From positions 459,247 to 523,246 of the forward strand of contig NZ_JADX01000005.1 in NCBI RefSeq assembly GCF_000518605.1: a stretch of DNA of 64,000 bases. The letters are read 5' to 3'. Positions 7,720-17,763 of this stretch are shown in pieces. Below the pieces are notes generated by a model. That model ran no database searches and was not told the origin of the DNA. It saw only the letters and a list, made by a program, of their open reading frames with translations. Position numbers and translations under genes: made by a program. Position 1 is the first letter of the stretch. The number at the start of each line of letters is the position of its first letter. Source of the stretch: Shewanella fidelis ATCC BAA-318 (GTDB lineage Bacteria; Pseudomonadota; Gammaproteobacteria; Enterobacterales; Shewanellaceae).

Positions 7720-9573
7720 ATGGGAACACAACCATCAAAAATCGCACTGCTTGTGAGCAGTCTAATGAGCTTATCTGCATTTTCAGTAATAGCAGCAGAA
7801 GCAACTACCCCAACTGCAAATGTAGACGAAACTATTACGGTTACTGGTTCACGCTTTGATAGAAGTGCTGAGCAGCAACTTACAGTGATTAATAGCATTG
7901 AGCGCGAAGAGATCGCACGTTTAAATCCTAAATCGGTTGCTGACGTGTTAGAGATTTTGCCGGGCGTGAGTATTTCACGCAGTGGCGGCGCAGGTCAGGC
8001 GACTTCAGTTAGTATCCGCGGCAGTAATTCTAACCATGTGCTAGTGCTTATTGACGGAGTTAAAGTCGGTTCAGCAACATTAGGTACTGTGAGTTTTAAT
8101 AGTCTTTCACCAGAAAACATTGAGCGTATTGAAGTATTAAAAGGGCCTCGTGCTTCGGTTTGGGGCAGTGATGCTATTGGCGGTGTGATTCAAATTTTTA
8201 CTCGTCAACTTAAAGGTGGTGAGTGGTTTGCTGGCGCAGAATATGGCACTAATGAGTATATTCGTGGCTCATTTGGCACGGGCATGGAGCATGGTAACGG
8301 TAGCACTACGTTGACCGTTAATCATGAACAGTCTGATGGCTATGATGTTTACAATGGTGCGCCAGTTGAAAATGATGATGACGGTTATAAGCGTAATGCC
8401 ATTTCGCTAAAAGGCGCTCAGCAAATTAATCAAAATTGGCAAGCACAGTGGAATGGCCAATACGATAAAGGTAATACTCAGTATGACGATGTTTATGCAT
8501 CGGGTTCTGCTGATGAGTCTGATTACGCTAACTATCTTTGGAACCTCGCGGCGCTATATAGCAATGATAAGTTCAGCAGCAAATTAGCATTGAGCCAGTC
8601 GCGTGACTATAACGAGAACTTTCGTGGTGACGACATCAATGTACCTGTTTCAGAATTTGAAACTAAGCGCGATCAAGTTAACTGGAGCAATCAATATTTA
8701 GCAGCAAATGAACTGACATTTACCGGTGGTATTGATTGGTCTAACGAAGCGGTTAAAGGTGATTATGCCCAAGATGAACGTGATATTTTCGGTGCTTACT
8801 TGTTAGTGCAAAAGCAGTGGAGCAAGTTATTAGCTGAAGCTGCAGTACGTTATGACGACGTTGAGAATATCGATAGTGAAGTATCCTATAACGCTAGTCT
8901 TGCTTATCAATTTAATGAGCAATGGCGTTTAGTTGCGTCAACGGGAACAGGCTTTAAAGCACCGACTTTTAATGATTTATACTGGCCGGGCTCGGGGAAC
9001 CCAGATCTGATCTCTGAAACTTCAGAGAGTTATGATCTAACTTTGCATTATACGGCTGACAATATTCGTGCCTATGTTAGCGTATTTGAAAACAGTATTG
9101 ATAACCTTATCGCTTGGGCACCTACGGGAGAAAAAGATGACTTTGGTTGGGATATCTGGAAACCTGCGAATATCAATGAAGCCAGAATTCAGGGTGTAGA
9201 GCTTTCAGCTAATTTTAGTGTGTTCAGTTTAGATCACCAAGTTGCTTACACTTACCTTGATGCGGAAAATAAACAAACGGGTGGTGAATTAGTTGGTCGC
9301 AGTGAAAACGAGTTCAACTATCAGCTTAGCTATGATTGGCAACAGTTTGATTTTTTAGCAAATTATCACTACCAAGGTAAACGCTATGTGAGCGGTACTG
9401 ATTACTTAGAGGCGACTCATAAAGTGGATTTGAGTATTGGCTATCAGTTAGATGATGCGTGGAGTTTTCGTTTAAAAGCCAATAACTTATTTGATGAAGA
9501 GATCATTTCAAATCAGAACTATTTTAGCCCAGGTAGAGAGTTTTTCTTTAGTGTGAGCTACCAAGCCTTTTAA
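7720..9573 (+). CDS. btuB: TonB-dependent vitamin B12 receptor BtuB
   Basis: A 617-aa outer-membrane receptor with a signal peptide (cleavage expected after about A26), a TonB box in the segment DETITVTGSR, a plug domain with the IRGSNSNHVLVLIDGVKVG motif, and a 22-strand barrel ending in an aromatic residue (SVSYQAF). Size and plug resemble BtuB. The cobalamin riboswitch and MetJ-like promoter upstream independently support B12 transport. The RBS AGGAGT lies before the ATG. A clear terminator follows. Other btu genes are not in the window. Confidence 0.92.
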   Translation: MGTQPSKIALLVSSLMSLSAFSVIAAEATTPTANVDETITVTGSRFDRSAEQQLTVINSIEREEIARLNPKSVADVLEILPGVSISRSGGAGQATSVSIRGSNSNHVLVLIDGVKVGSATLGTVSFNSLSPENIERIEVLKGPRASVWGSDAIGGVIQIFTRQLKGGEWFAGAEYGTNEYIRGSFGTGMEHGNGSTTLTVNHEQSDGYDVYNGAPVENDDDGYKRNAISLKGAQQINQNWQAQWNGQYDKGNTQYDDVYASGSADESDYANYLWNLAALYSNDKFSSKLALSQSRDYNENFRGDDINVPVSEFETKRDQVNWSNQYLAANELTFTGGIDWSNEAVKGDYAQDERDIFGAYLLVQKQWSKLLAEAAVRYDDVENIDSEVSYNASLAYQFNEQWRLVASTGTGFKAPTFNDLYWPGSGNPDLISETSESYDLTLHYTADNIRAYVSVFENSIDNLIAWAPTGEKDDFGWDIWKPANINEARIQGVELSANFSVFSLDHQVAYTYLDAENKQTGGELVGRSENEFNYQLSYDWQQFDFLANYHYQGKRYVSGTDYLEATHKVDLSIGYQLDDAWSFRLKANNLFDEEIISNQNYFSPGREFFFSVSYQAF

Positions 9574-9589
9574 GGTAACGGATATTGAA

Positions 9590-9617
9590 AGCCAGACCTT
9601 GTGTCTGGCTTTTTTTG
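9590..9617 (+). terminator. Rho-independent terminator of btuB
   Basis: AGCCAGAC pairs with GTCTGGCT around a CTTGT loop (9590-9610), followed by a run of T. Confidence 0.9.
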
Positions 9618-9655
9618 TGTTATTTTTTGAGTATGCGATTCAAAAGGCATGCTAA

Positions 9656-10255
9656 ATGCGCAAACAACTGGGTCATTTTTTTGTTTTGGTGTTATTGCTG
9701 TTAGTGACAGCATGCTCTAAGCCAACGATTCCACCACTAACCGATAATGCACGGATCCTCGCTTTTGGTGATAGTTTAACTTATGGTGTTGGCGCCTCTA
9801 AAGGACAAGACTACCCTAGTCAGCTCGCTAATTTGAGTGGCTTTGAGGTGATTAATGCTGGCGTATCGGGTGAGACTACTACACAAGGCGCTGCTCGTTT
9901 AGATAAATTATTGAGTTTACATTCTCCCGACTTACTCATCTTACTTGAAGGTGGTAATGACTTTTTAAGAAACCAATCAGTTGACGCCACTAAAGCCAAT
10001 TTGGCAAGCATGATCGAGATGGCGCAATTACATCAAGTGCCAGTATTATTAATTGCGGTGCCGCAAAAAAGTCTATTTTTATCACCTTCGCCAATATATG
10101 CCGAGTTAGCAAAAGATTATCAGTTGGTTTTGCTGGAAGATACATTAAGTAACCTATTGAAAACGTCAGCGATGAAGTCAGATATGATCCATTTAAACGA
10201 TCAAGGTTATTTAGCTCTAGCTAATGCTATTTTGCAGGTGATAATTACTGAATAA
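9656..10255 (+). CDS. SGNH/GDSL-family esterase lipoprotein (TesA/arylesterase-like)
   Basis: A 199-aa SGNH hydrolase. It has a lipoprotein signal with lipobox L-V-T-A-C20. Block I F-G-D-S-L-T-Y-G has the catalytic Ser, block II has the Gly in VINAGVSGETT, block III is G-G-N-D-F, and block V D-x-I-H-L-N holds the catalytic Asp and His. Relatives are thioesterase I, arylesterase and lysophospholipase. Here it should be membrane-anchored in the periplasm. The usual partner ABC genes (ybbA/ybbP) are absent. The natural substrate is unknown. Confidence 0.88.
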   Translation: MRKQLGHFFVLVLLLLVTACSKPTIPPLTDNARILAFGDSLTYGVGASKGQDYPSQLANLSGFEVINAGVSGETTTQGAARLDKLLSLHSPDLLILLEGGNDFLRNQSVDATKANLASMIEMAQLHQVPVLLIAVPQKSLFLSPSPIYAELAKDYQLVLLEDTLSNLLKTSAMKSDMIHLNDQGYLALANAILQVIITE

Positions 10256-10514
10256 TTAAATTTAACAATACTTTATGTCGCTTTAAATCTGTGAGTATCT
10301 TCAATTTATCTCAAGCTTATTATTGCGCTTTACGCTATCTTGTGTGGCGTGAAAGTTAGATTTAGTCAGCTTAGAAAAATTTATATACATAAAACAGTTG
10401 AAACTTACTAAGTTATTGGCGTTTATGGCTTGACCTATGCGGGCATATTATGGGTTAATTTACATGAAAATTAATGCATATATTTAATTAAAATAATAGG
10501 GTTTAACGTTTCGA
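10256..10514. other. Non-coding stretch before the HDOD gene
   Basis: About 260 bp of AT-rich sequence with no credible ORF or strong hairpin. It presumably contains the promoter of the HDOD gene; I see no clear operator. Confidence 0.5.
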
Positions 10515-11243
10515 ATGACAGATCTTGAGCAGCAAGTATTTACTCAAGTACGCGCCATTATCAGCAATGAAGAGCAGGTAATTGGGCGTAGGGGGATCCT
10601 TATCCCGTTGAAAAAAGCCATTATTGCGGATGGTGATATTCGCAATGTTATTGATATTGTTTCTTCAGATCCTGCTTTATCGGCCCATTTGCTTTGGCGC
10701 AGTAATAGCGCAGATCATGCAGCACCAGAAGCTTCAAAAAACCGTTCCCTTAAAGATGCACTTGTACGCTTAGGGCAAGTAAACATTTATCGTTATGCGT
10801 TTACTTTTTATTTGAAAGAGCGTTTAGATGAGTTGCAAGAACCATATAAAAAGCTAGTGCAAGGTTATTGGTCATTAAACGAAGCAATCGCAATTGATGC
10901 TGTTGATCAGTTGTATCAATTAGATAATGTTAAAATTAACCCTGATGAAGTACAAACACTTGCTCTGTTCAGTGTGTTTGGTGAAATCATTGCGTTAACG
11001 GCGTTCGCTTATTTGAACTCTGAAGGCGGTGAATCTTATCCTATAAGTGCACTTAAAGCCGTTATTGAAGGACAACAACAGATCTTAACATTAGAGGCAT
11101 TTGCTTCATTAGGTTTAGATGATGAGCTGCAAACAGAGTTTATGATTGCCCATAACTTGCGCTCTACCAACAATGCAGATTCTCCAGGCTTAGTACTTAA
11201 ACGCGTGCTGGCTAAAAGAGGCTTGTTACTTAAGCCGATATGA
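10515..11243 (+). CDS. HDOD-domain signalling protein
   Basis: A 242-aa protein whose pattern fits the HDOD fold (non-catalytic HD-related domain): 'I..D..L...LLWRSNSA', then 'SLKDALVRLGQVNIYRYAF', and 'TLALFSVFGEIIALTAF' where the true HD family would have metal-binding His/Asp. HDOD proteins are regulatory scaffolds in signalling, often with chemotaxis or c-di-GMP systems. There is no other domain here, no signal peptide and no operon partner. A bidirectional terminator separates it from metR. The specific role is unknown. Confidence 0.72.
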   Translation: MTDLEQQVFTQVRAIISNEEQVIGRRGILIPLKKAIIADGDIRNVIDIVSSDPALSAHLLWRSNSADHAAPEASKNRSLKDALVRLGQVNIYRYAFTFYLKERLDELQEPYKKLVQGYWSLNEAIAIDAVDQLYQLDNVKINPDEVQTLALFSVFGEIIALTAFAYLNSEGGESYPISALKAVIEGQQQILTLEAFASLGLDDELQTEFMIAHNLRSTNNADSPGLVLKRVLAKRGLLLKPI

Positions 11244-11253
11244 GCGTCTGACT

Positions 11254-11279
11254 AAAAAGCCTGCATTTGCAGGCTTTTT
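11254..11279. terminator. Bidirectional terminator between HDOD gene and metR
   Basis: AAAAAGCCTGCA and TGCAGGCTTTTT form a near-perfect stem with a two-base centre and A/T runs on both sides. It serves the convergent HDOD (+) and metR (-) genes. Confidence 0.92.
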
Positions 11280-11296
11280 AGTTTTCAATAGTTAAG

Positions 11297-12199
11297 CTAG
11301 TTAATTTTCTGCTTAGCTAATCCCTCTGCTGCAACTAACTCTAACCAGTGTTGTGCTAAACGAGCATTGGCACCGTTACGACGATATGCGCCAAATAATG
11401 GGCGTTTCAAACCTTCTTTGCCTAGTCTTATGCTAGTTAAGCTGAGTCCATGGGCCTCGCTAATTGACCAATTAGGCAGTGCGGCAATACCGTCTTTACA
11501 AGCGATGCGCTGCAATAGCATCATGGTTAAATCACAGGTCACTTGCGGGCCAGCTTTGACACCGGCAGGCTCTAAGAAGTGACGGTAAATATCTAAACGT
11601 TCAAGTGATACTGGATAGCTGAGGATAGGTAACTCCGCTAATTGTTGCGGGGTAACGAATGGTTGATCTGCCAGCGGGTGATCACTAGCAACCACCAATC
11701 TCACTTCGAAATCGAACAGGTGTTGATAAGCAATTTCTTGACCGGGCACGGGATCTGAGGTCAATACCACATCTAACTCACCTTGCTCTAGTGCATTGAG
11801 TGAGTCGAAAAGGTGGCGGCTTGATAAGTCGAGATCCGCTTGTGGATATTGCTGACGGAATTGCTCGATGACCGGCATTAACCAACGAAAACAGCTATGA
11901 CATTCGATACCAACGCCTAAATGATTATCGCCGTCTTCTAATCCTTTTTTTAAGTCAAACTCAGTTTCAATTACTTTCGGCAAAATATCTTCTGCCAAAT
12001 TTAGTAGGCGGGCACCTTCTTGAGTAAATGAAAGCGGCTTACTTTTGCGCACAAAGATTGCGGAGTTGATTCGAGTCTCTAACTCTTTAATTTGATGCGA
12101 CAATGCCGACTGAGTGACGAAGCGTTTCTTAGCAGCCCCAGCGAGGCTGCCGCTTTCTTTTAGGGCAACTAAGGTACGTAAATGTCTAAGCTCTATCAT
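11297..12199 (-). CDS. metR: LysR-type activator MetR of methionine biosynthesis
   Basis: A 300-aa LTTR. The N-terminal winged helix (MIELRHLRTLVALKESGSL, then TQSALSHQIKELE) and the effector domain (GIECHSCFRWLMPVIEQFR, LTSDPVP, ALPNWSI) match MetR closely, including the H-S-C-F-R-W segment characteristic of MetR. MetR activates metE/metH genes with homocysteine as co-effector. Upstream are tandem met boxes and a TGAA-N5-CTCA dyad near its start, fitting MetJ repression and autoregulation. The usual divergent partner metE is not here; only a tiny ORF occupies that side. Confidence 0.93.
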   Translation of the reverse strand: MIELRHLRTLVALKESGSLAGAAKKRFVTQSALSHQIKELETRINSAIFVRKSKPLSFTQEGARLLNLAEDILPKVIETEFDLKKGLEDGDNHLGVGIECHSCFRWLMPVIEQFRQQYPQADLDLSSRHLFDSLNALEQGELDVVLTSDPVPGQEIAYQHLFDFEVRLVVASDHPLADQPFVTPQQLAELPILSYPVSLERLDIYRHFLEPAGVKAGPQVTCDLTMMLLQRIACKDGIAALPNWSISEAHGLSLTSIRLGKEGLKRPLFGAYRRNGANARLAQHWLELVAAEGLAKQKIN

Positions 12200-12211
12200 T
12201 ATATCCTCACA

Positions 12212-12296
12212 TGAAATCCGCTCATGTTGCGCTTGAATTCGTTTAGATTGCGAATCCTTAGGCTAACACAATAAACTTCTAGACGTCCAGACGCCC
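12212..12296 (-). promoter_or_regulatory. metR control region: MetR-like dyad and tandem met boxes
   Basis: TGAAATCCGCTCA at 12212-12224 is one base off the MetR dyad TGAA-N5-TTCA. Two consecutive met boxes, AGACGTCC (12281-12288) and AGACGCCC (12289-12296), approximate the MetJ consensus AGACGTCT. Together they suggest SAM/MetJ repression of metR and possibly of a divergent transcript. Confidence 0.6.
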
Positions 12297-12403
12297 AGCG
12301 ATCTGTTTTTGTTATATGTCATTCAGATGGGTACTAACTCTGAATTTTGTTCATCTTAACATGAAGTGGTATACAATATTCAATCAAGGTTTAGTGTTTT
12401 TTT

Positions 12404-12529
12404 ATGAAGTCTTATTTTCATCTATTCGGCTGCAGTGTTAAGCAGTACTGGAAGGGCGAACAACAGCAAGCTAAATTAACTGAAATTGCACAAGGATTGT
12501 GTCTGTCATCTTCATTGTGGCAGGCATAA
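12404..12529 (+). CDS. Possible 41-aa small protein
   Basis: A short ORF, ATG to TAA, of 41 codons. It opens MKSYFHLFGCSVKQYW, has a charged glutamine-rich middle and ends SSLWQA. The composition is protein-like and the end is tryptophan-containing. A TATACAAT-like -10 lies near 12370. The AAGG upstream is 17 bases away, so the RBS is poor. It lies divergent to metR, in the slot where metE is found in many relatives. I do not recognise a function. It may equally be chance. Confidence 0.4.
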   Translation: MKSYFHLFGCSVKQYWKGEQQQAKLTEIAQGLCLSSSLWQA

Positions 12530-12710
12530 ATACACCGAAGGGTTTAACATTTTTAATAATTTATCTGTGTGTTTTTTAAGCTGTCAGTTTAAAAGTTTTA
12601 CTGAGTGATGAACTATTTTTGTAAAAGTCCGGTCTTATGCTTAGTACGCCTTAGCTGAATGCATTATTTAACGAATATTCACAAGAATAGCGGAGTTAAT
12701 TATCTCTTAT

Positions 12711-13100
12711 TTGCGACTAACAAAAGCAACTAAACACTGGTCCATGATAGTTTTTACTATGTTGGTCCTTTTGTGCTTAGCGCAAAATAGCGGTGTATTT
12801 AGTGCTTTTTCTCAAATAATTTCAGCAAAGAGTGCTGAAATTAGCGTAAATGATAGTGCCAGTTTTGCCGTTTTGAGTGATGTAAATGTTGCCCAAGACG
12901 CTAAAGTTAAGCAGTGCGAATTATCTGAAAAATCATTAAGAGTTTGCATTGATGAGCTTCCTGTAATGCCATTATTGGCGTTGCTGTTTATCTGTCCTTT
13001 TCTCCCCCCGTCATCGCGTTTATTACAGCGACTGATTGATATTCCTGTACTACCCAACCCCCGACGAATACACCTTTCTTTGTGCCGTTTTCAAGAATAA
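12711..13100 (+). CDS. Small membrane or exported protein of unknown function upstream of RND pump
   Basis: A 129-aa frame with a TTG start (alternative ATG at 12744). An N-terminal hydrophobic segment (about residues 12-32) could be a signal anchor. A second hydrophobic stretch (MPLLALLFICPFLPP) is followed by a Pro/Arg-rich tail ending PNPRRIHLSLCRFQE. The arrangement of an N-terminal helix, a second helix and a 'PRR-x-H' tail recalls small envelope proteins next to metal-efflux genes, but I cannot assign a family. It lies about 300 bp before the RND adaptor on the same strand. The opposing frame (12812-13057) is weaker. Confidence 0.5.
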   Translation: MRLTKATKHWSMIVFTMLVLLCLAQNSGVFSAFSQIISAKSAEISVNDSASFAVLSDVNVAQDAKVKQCELSEKSLRVCIDELPVMPLLALLFICPFLPPSSRLLQRLIDIPVLPNPRRIHLSLCRFQE

Positions 13101-13399
13101 AACCTTTCTTCTGTTAAAGAGGGTTAAGGCTTTTGGGGGGCAATTTTGGACCACTAAGCTTTAGTTTCACTTATAGCCGGAATGGTATTCAGATAGACAT
13201 ATTAGTCGCTAAATATTGATGTTTTACATTGAATTTTGTTAGCTAATCCTGTCTGAGTTTTACATTCTTGTTTTGGCGATAGCCCTCTCTATATGCTGTT
13301 TTACAGCGTATCTAACCCAATAATTGGTTAATGCATACATTGAGTTGCTTTTGAAAAAGCACGTATGCAAGCTCGCTCTTGGCGAGAGAAGAGGTAGAT
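13101..13399. other. Non-coding stretch before the RND operon
   Basis: About 300 bp with no ORF. It probably carries the promoter of the RND/scs genes; no clear CueR or CopR-type palindrome was recognised. Confidence 0.4.
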
Positions 13400-14569
13400 T
13401 TGAATTTAAATAAAATGTTGCTAACAGCCACTGTTGTAACGCCTATGGTTGCAGTCGCGCTGAACGCTGCCGAAAGCACAGATACAGAGCTATTAAAGGA
13501 TCGTGGGAGTGTTGACAGTCTCGCTATTGAGGTGAAGGCGACAAGTGTTCTTGAGCATCAACATCAACATCAGTTTCAAATAAAGGCACGGGTGATTGCA
13601 AAAGAAGATGTGGGCTTAAAGGCGCAAGTCAGTGGTTATTTAGTTGATAAACACTTTCAAGAAGGTGAGCTTGTTACTCAGGGGCAGCTTTTGTTCTCCC
13701 TTGATGATACTCGTTATCAAGCAAAGTTATCTCATGCAAAGTCATTGCTCGCGAGTGCAGAAGCCAATTTGCATGTTGCTAAGTTGGACTATAAAAGAGG
13801 TTTATCATTATTGCCTCAAGCATCCATTAGTAAAGCTGAAGTCGATCGTTTACTCGCGGAGCAGTTACTTGCTTTAGCGGAGGTTAAATCCGCAAAGTCA
13901 CAAATCAAGCTTGCTCAGGCAGAGCTTGGCTTTACGCAAATACGTGCGCCATTTTCAGGAAAAATAAGTAACAGTAAGTCTGCGCTGGGGGAATTAGTAT
14001 CACCAACTAGTCCTGCGCTGGCTGATTTAGTTAGCGTATCGCCAATGGACGTCAGCTTTCAAGTCAGTGAAACCCGTTTTTGGCAAGCGAGAAATAAAAT
14101 AAAGGCCGCAAATGCAGACTTACCTTTGGTGAGTTTACAGTTTATTACGGGTGATCATTTCTCTGAGACGGGCAAGATAAGCTATATCGGTAACCGAGTT
14201 GATCGCGCGTCTGGCACGGTTGCGGTACGAGCAGAGTTTGATAATAAACAGGGGAAGTTACTACCCGGTCAATATGTCGAATTGACTGTGACTGATAGCC
14301 AAAGCGAGCCGGTACTATTGATCCCGCAACGCGCGTTGCAGCAAGACTTATCAGGTTTTTATATTTTTGTTATTGGCGCGAATGATACGGTGGAGCGCCG
14401 AGATATTGTTGTTAGTGAGCAAGTTAAGTCTCACATTATTGTCAACAGTGGCGTTGCTCTTGGCGAGAGAGTGATAACCCATGGCTTACAAAAAGTCACA
14501 GTAGGAACCAAGGTAAAGGAGTCGTTAGCTGATAGTTATTTGCCCCTGATAACGGTGGCAAGCAAATGA
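13400..14569 (+). CDS. RND efflux periplasmic adaptor (membrane fusion protein)
   Basis: A 389-aa HlyD/AcrA-type adaptor. An N-terminal hydrophobic segment without lipobox suggests a signal or anchor. A lipoyl half-motif ([35 protein letters not shown]) is followed by an alpha-hairpin (about residues 105-155), the second lipoyl half ([23 protein letters not shown]) and beta-barrel and membrane-proximal domains. I chose a TTG start at 13400, five bases after GAGG; the frame is open upstream to 13379. The stop overlaps the pump gene start (ATGA). No tolC-like gene is adjacent, so an outer-membrane channel encoded elsewhere is expected. Confidence 0.9.
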   Translation: MNLNKMLLTATVVTPMVAVALNAAESTDTELLKDRGSVDSLAIEVKATSVLEHQHQHQFQIKARVIAKEDVGLKAQVSGYLVDKHFQEGELVTQGQLLFSLDDTRYQAKLSHAKSLLASAEANLHVAKLDYKRGLSLLPQASISKAEVDRLLAEQLLALAEVKSAKSQIKLAQAELGFTQIRAPFSGKISNSKSALGELVSPTSPALADLVSVSPMDVSFQVSETRFWQARNKIKAANADLPLVSLQFITGDHFSETGKISYIGNRVDRASGTVAVRAEFDNKQGKLLPGQYVELTVTDSQSEPVLLIPQRALQQDLSGFYIFVIGANDTVERRDIVVSEQVKSHIIVNSGVALGERVITHGLQKVTVGTKVKESLADSYLPLITVASK

Positions 14570-17500
14570 TAAGTCAGTTTTTTTTAGATAGACCAAAATT
14601 TGCGATAGTACTGAGCTTGATTATTACTTTAGCTGGGATTATTGCTATCCCTAACCTAGCTGTGTCGCAGTTTCCGGTGATCACTCCACCGCAAGTGCAA
14701 GTGACGGCATCAATGCGCGGTGCCAGTGCTGAAGTGGTTGAAGAGACGATTGCTAGGCCGATTGAAGACGCCATTAACGGCGTTGAAGATATGATCTATA
14801 TGAGTTCAAAAAGCAGTAATGATGGCTCTTATCGTTTATCGGTTACTTTTGAAGTGGGCACCGACCCTAATATCGCTCAAGTTAATCTGCAAAATCGCCT
14901 TGCACTCGCCGAGCCTTTGTTACCTAGCGATGTGTTAGCGAATGGTTTAAGTGTAAAAAAGTATTCACCCGATATTCTTATCATGATCGACTTTACATCT
15001 ACCGATGGTCAGATAAGTGAGCAGGTGTTATCGAGCTTTGTTGCTTTACAAGTAACCGATAAATTGACTCGAATTAAAGGTATTTCGGAGTCAATACTAT
15101 ACGGTAACCGATTCTTGAGTATGCGTTTATGGCTTAACCCAGACAAGATGGCTCACCTTAATATTACGGCGGCTGATGTACAACAAGCACTGCTTGAGCA
15201 AAATATTCAAGCGCCACTTGGGAGCGTTGGGGCAAGGCCGAATAATGCGCCTATCGAGTTACAGTATTCATTACTGACTCAGGGGCGTTTATCAACTGTT
15301 GAAGAGTTTGAAAACGTTATCTTACGCGCTAATGTTACTGGGCAAACTGTTTACCTTAAAGATGTTGCTGAAGTGGCATTAGGCCAAGAAGATTATGTAG
15401 GGGCAGGGATTAGTGATGGTAAGCCGTCAGCACAGATCCAAGTTACCACGCTCCCAGGTGCTAACGCGATTGAAGTTGCCGATGCGGTAAAATCAGCATT
15501 AAAAGAAATGGAAGCGTTAATGCCTGAAGGGATGATTTATAACACTCAAGTTGATACCACATTGTTTGTGACGGAGTCGATAAAGGGCATGTTATGGACT
15601 TTAGTGTTCGCCGTAACTTTGGTTGTATTAGTCACTTATCTCTTTTTAGGATCCATAAGGGCGACATTAGTCCCCTTGATTGCGATTCCAATTTCAATTG
15701 TTGGTAGCTTTGCTTTCATGTTAGTCGCTGGTTTTGGTATTAATACCGTGACCTTATTTGGGTTAATACTCGCGATAGGCATTGTGGTCGATAATGCGAT
15801 TTTGGTGATTGAAAATGTTGAAGTTAACTTAGTCAATTATCCTAAACTAACGGGTAAAGCCGCGATTGAAAAGGCGATGCAACAAGTTACTGGACCAATA
15901 ATCACTTCGACATTGGTGCTATTAGCGGTTTTTATTCCGGTCACTCTACTGCCTGGTGTAACTGGAATTATGTATCAACAGTTTGCGATGACATTAATTT
16001 TTTCATTGATATTGTCTGCGATAGTGGCGCTTACATTAAGCCCTGTTTTATGTTCATTGCTACTTAAACCCGGTGCACAACATTACCCCAAATGGTATCT
16101 CGCTTTTAATCGTTTCTTTGAGCACGTTACAGCAAAATATAGCCGAATTACGCTGATTTTTATCCGTAAGGGGGCGCTGTTAATTGCTTTGTCTTTTGCA
16201 GCATTGCTCGCTTTGGGTTACTTAGGTCAATCGAGTTCGACCAGCTTTGTCCCCAAAGAAGATAAAGGGATCTTTTTTGTTAATGCAATACTACCCGATG
16301 GCGCAAGCTTGAGCCGCACTGAAGCTGTGATTAATAAGGTAGAAACCTTTCTAAAATCCGAGCCTGGGGTGCGAAATATTGCATCGTCATCGGGCTACTC
16401 AGGCTTGTCTGGTTCGATGCAGTCCAATGCAGCGAGTTTGTTTGTCAGCTTAGCCCATTGGGATGAAAGGGCAAAGATGGATGGAGATCATGGTGTTGAT
16501 GACATTATTGCTCGAGTTGCAGAGTGGGCAAAACATGATTTGCCAGAGGCTAAAATCATTAGCTATGGCCCACCAACGATACCCGGTATAGGCTCTGGAA
16601 CTGGATTTGAGTTTGCGCTTCAAGATACCTTAGGCCGTGATAAAGCCGAGCTAGATAAGGTTATGCAAACATTAATAAAACAGGCTAATGCGCAAGAGGA
16701 ACTCAGTGGCGTATTTAGCGCTTTTAGAGCCAATGTACCTCACTACTATTTAGACATCGATAGACTAAAAGCGAAACAATTAGGCGTGCCATTGTCGGAG
16801 TTATTCCTTACCTTGCAAGTCAACTTAGGATCGCTCTATATCAATGATTTTTCGCAGTTCGGCAAGTCTTTTAAGGTGACCTTACAAGCAGATGGTGCAT
16901 TTAGAGAATCAATTAAGGATATTGCTCGCTATCAGGTGCGTAGTGTAAGTGGAGAGATGATCCCATTGAGTACTCTGGTGTCGATTAGCCCCATGTTAGC
17001 GCCGGATATTATTTGGCGTTACAACAAGTACAGTGGCGCAATTATCCAAGGTCAAGCAAGTTCAGGCTTTTCAACCGGGGATGCTATGCAAGCTATGGAA
17101 AGAGTGGCTGCAGAGGTGCTCCCACAAGGATATACCTACGAGTGGAGTGGTTTGTCTTATCAAGAGCGACTGGCTGGGAATATGGCGATATACGCCTTTG
17201 GTTTAGCATTGATATTTATTTACTTATTGCTCGTTGCTCAATATGAAAGTTGGACTTTACCTTTTGCGATTATTCTCGTGGTGCCGACGGCAATCTTTGG
17301 GGGAATGTTAGCGCTTAGATTGGGCGGACTGTCTTTAAGTTTATATGCTCAGATAGGTTTGGTTTTATTGATTGCGATGGCGGCCAAAAACGCGATTCTC
17401 ATTGTTGAATTTTCAAAGCTTAAACGCGAAGCTGGCGCGTCAATTATAGAGGCAGCAGCGGAAGGTGGCAGAGCTCGGTTTAGGGCGGTAAATATGACGT

Positions 17501-17694
17501 CATGGTCGTTTATTTTAGGTATCGCTCCATTACTTTTTGCAACAGGTGCTGGCGCGGTGGGATTACAAAATATTGGTTTAACCCTTGTTGGCGGCTTATT
17601 GAGTGTATTGCTTATAGGCTCATTTTTTGTACCTGGATACTACGCATTAATTCAAGCTTCAAAGGAGAAGTTTACGGGGCGGTTTATAAAGTGA
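14566..17694 (+). CDS. RND multidrug efflux permease (AcrB/HAE1 family)
   Basis: A 1042-aa RND transporter with 12 TM helices and two large periplasmic loops. It opens [20 protein letters not shown], typical of AcrB-like pumps. TM4 carries V-V-D-N-A-I, so the first proton-relay Asp is present but the second (AcrB D408) is Asn. TM10 has A-A-K-N-A-I-L with the relay Lys. It is translationally coupled to the adaptor. Substrates are not predictable; the HAE1 layout points to organic compounds, not CusA-type metal export (no Met-rich channel seen). The scs genes follow after 69 bp, possibly in one transcript. Confidence 0.92.
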   Translation: MISQFFLDRPKFAIVLSLIITLAGIIAIPNLAVSQFPVITPPQVQVTASMRGASAEVVEETIARPIEDAINGVEDMIYMSSKSSNDGSYRLSVTFEVGTDPNIAQVNLQNRLALAEPLLPSDVLANGLSVKKYSPDILIMIDFTSTDGQISEQVLSSFVALQVTDKLTRIKGISESILYGNRFLSMRLWLNPDKMAHLNITAADVQQALLEQNIQAPLGSVGARPNNAPIELQYSLLTQGRLSTVEEFENVILRANVTGQTVYLKDVAEVALGQEDYVGAGISDGKPSAQIQVTTLPGANAIEVADAVKSALKEMEALMPEGMIYNTQVDTTLFVTESIKGMLWTLVFAVTLVVLVTYLFLGSIRATLVPLIAIPISIVGSFAFMLVAGFGINTVTLFGLILAIGIVVDNAILVIENVEVNLVNYPKLTGKAAIEKAMQQVTGPIITSTLVLLAVFIPVTLLPGVTGIMYQQFAMTLIFSLILSAIVALTLSPVLCSLLLKPGAQHYPKWYLAFNRFFEHVTAKYSRITLIFIRKGALLIALSFAALLALGYLGQSSSTSFVPKEDKGIFFVNAILPDGASLSRTEAVINKVETFLKSEPGVRNIASSSGYSGLSGSMQSNAASLFVSLAHWDERAKMDGDHGVDDIIARVAEWAKHDLPEAKIISYGPPTIPGIGSGTGFEFALQDTLGRDKAELDKVMQTLIKQANAQEELSGVFSAFRANVPHYYLDIDRLKAKQLGVPLSELFLTLQVNLGSLYINDFSQFGKSFKVTLQADGAFRESIKDIARYQVRSVSGEMIPLSTLVSISPMLAPDIIWRYNKYSGAIIQGQASSGFSTGDAMQAMERVAAEVLPQGYTYEWSGLSYQERLAGNMAIYAFGLALIFIYLLLVAQYESWTLPFAIILVVPTAIFGGMLALRLGGLSLSLYAQIGLVLLIAMAAKNAILIVEFSKLKREAGASIIEAAAEGGRARFRAVNMTSWSFILGIAPLLFATGAGAVGLQNIGLTLVGGLLSVLLIGSFFVPGYYALIQASKEKFTGRFIK

Positions 17695-17763
17695 TTATGG
17701 AGCATAGCGCGATGACAAAATATCAATTAAATGTTCACTATTTTCAGTGTGTAGGAGAGTCAA

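Noticed and set aside
12812..13057. 81-aa minus-strand ORF opposite the small membrane protein
   Set aside because: Ser/Asn-rich with no hydrophobic or family pattern; the plus-strand frame has a signal-like helix and lies in the direction of the RND operon.
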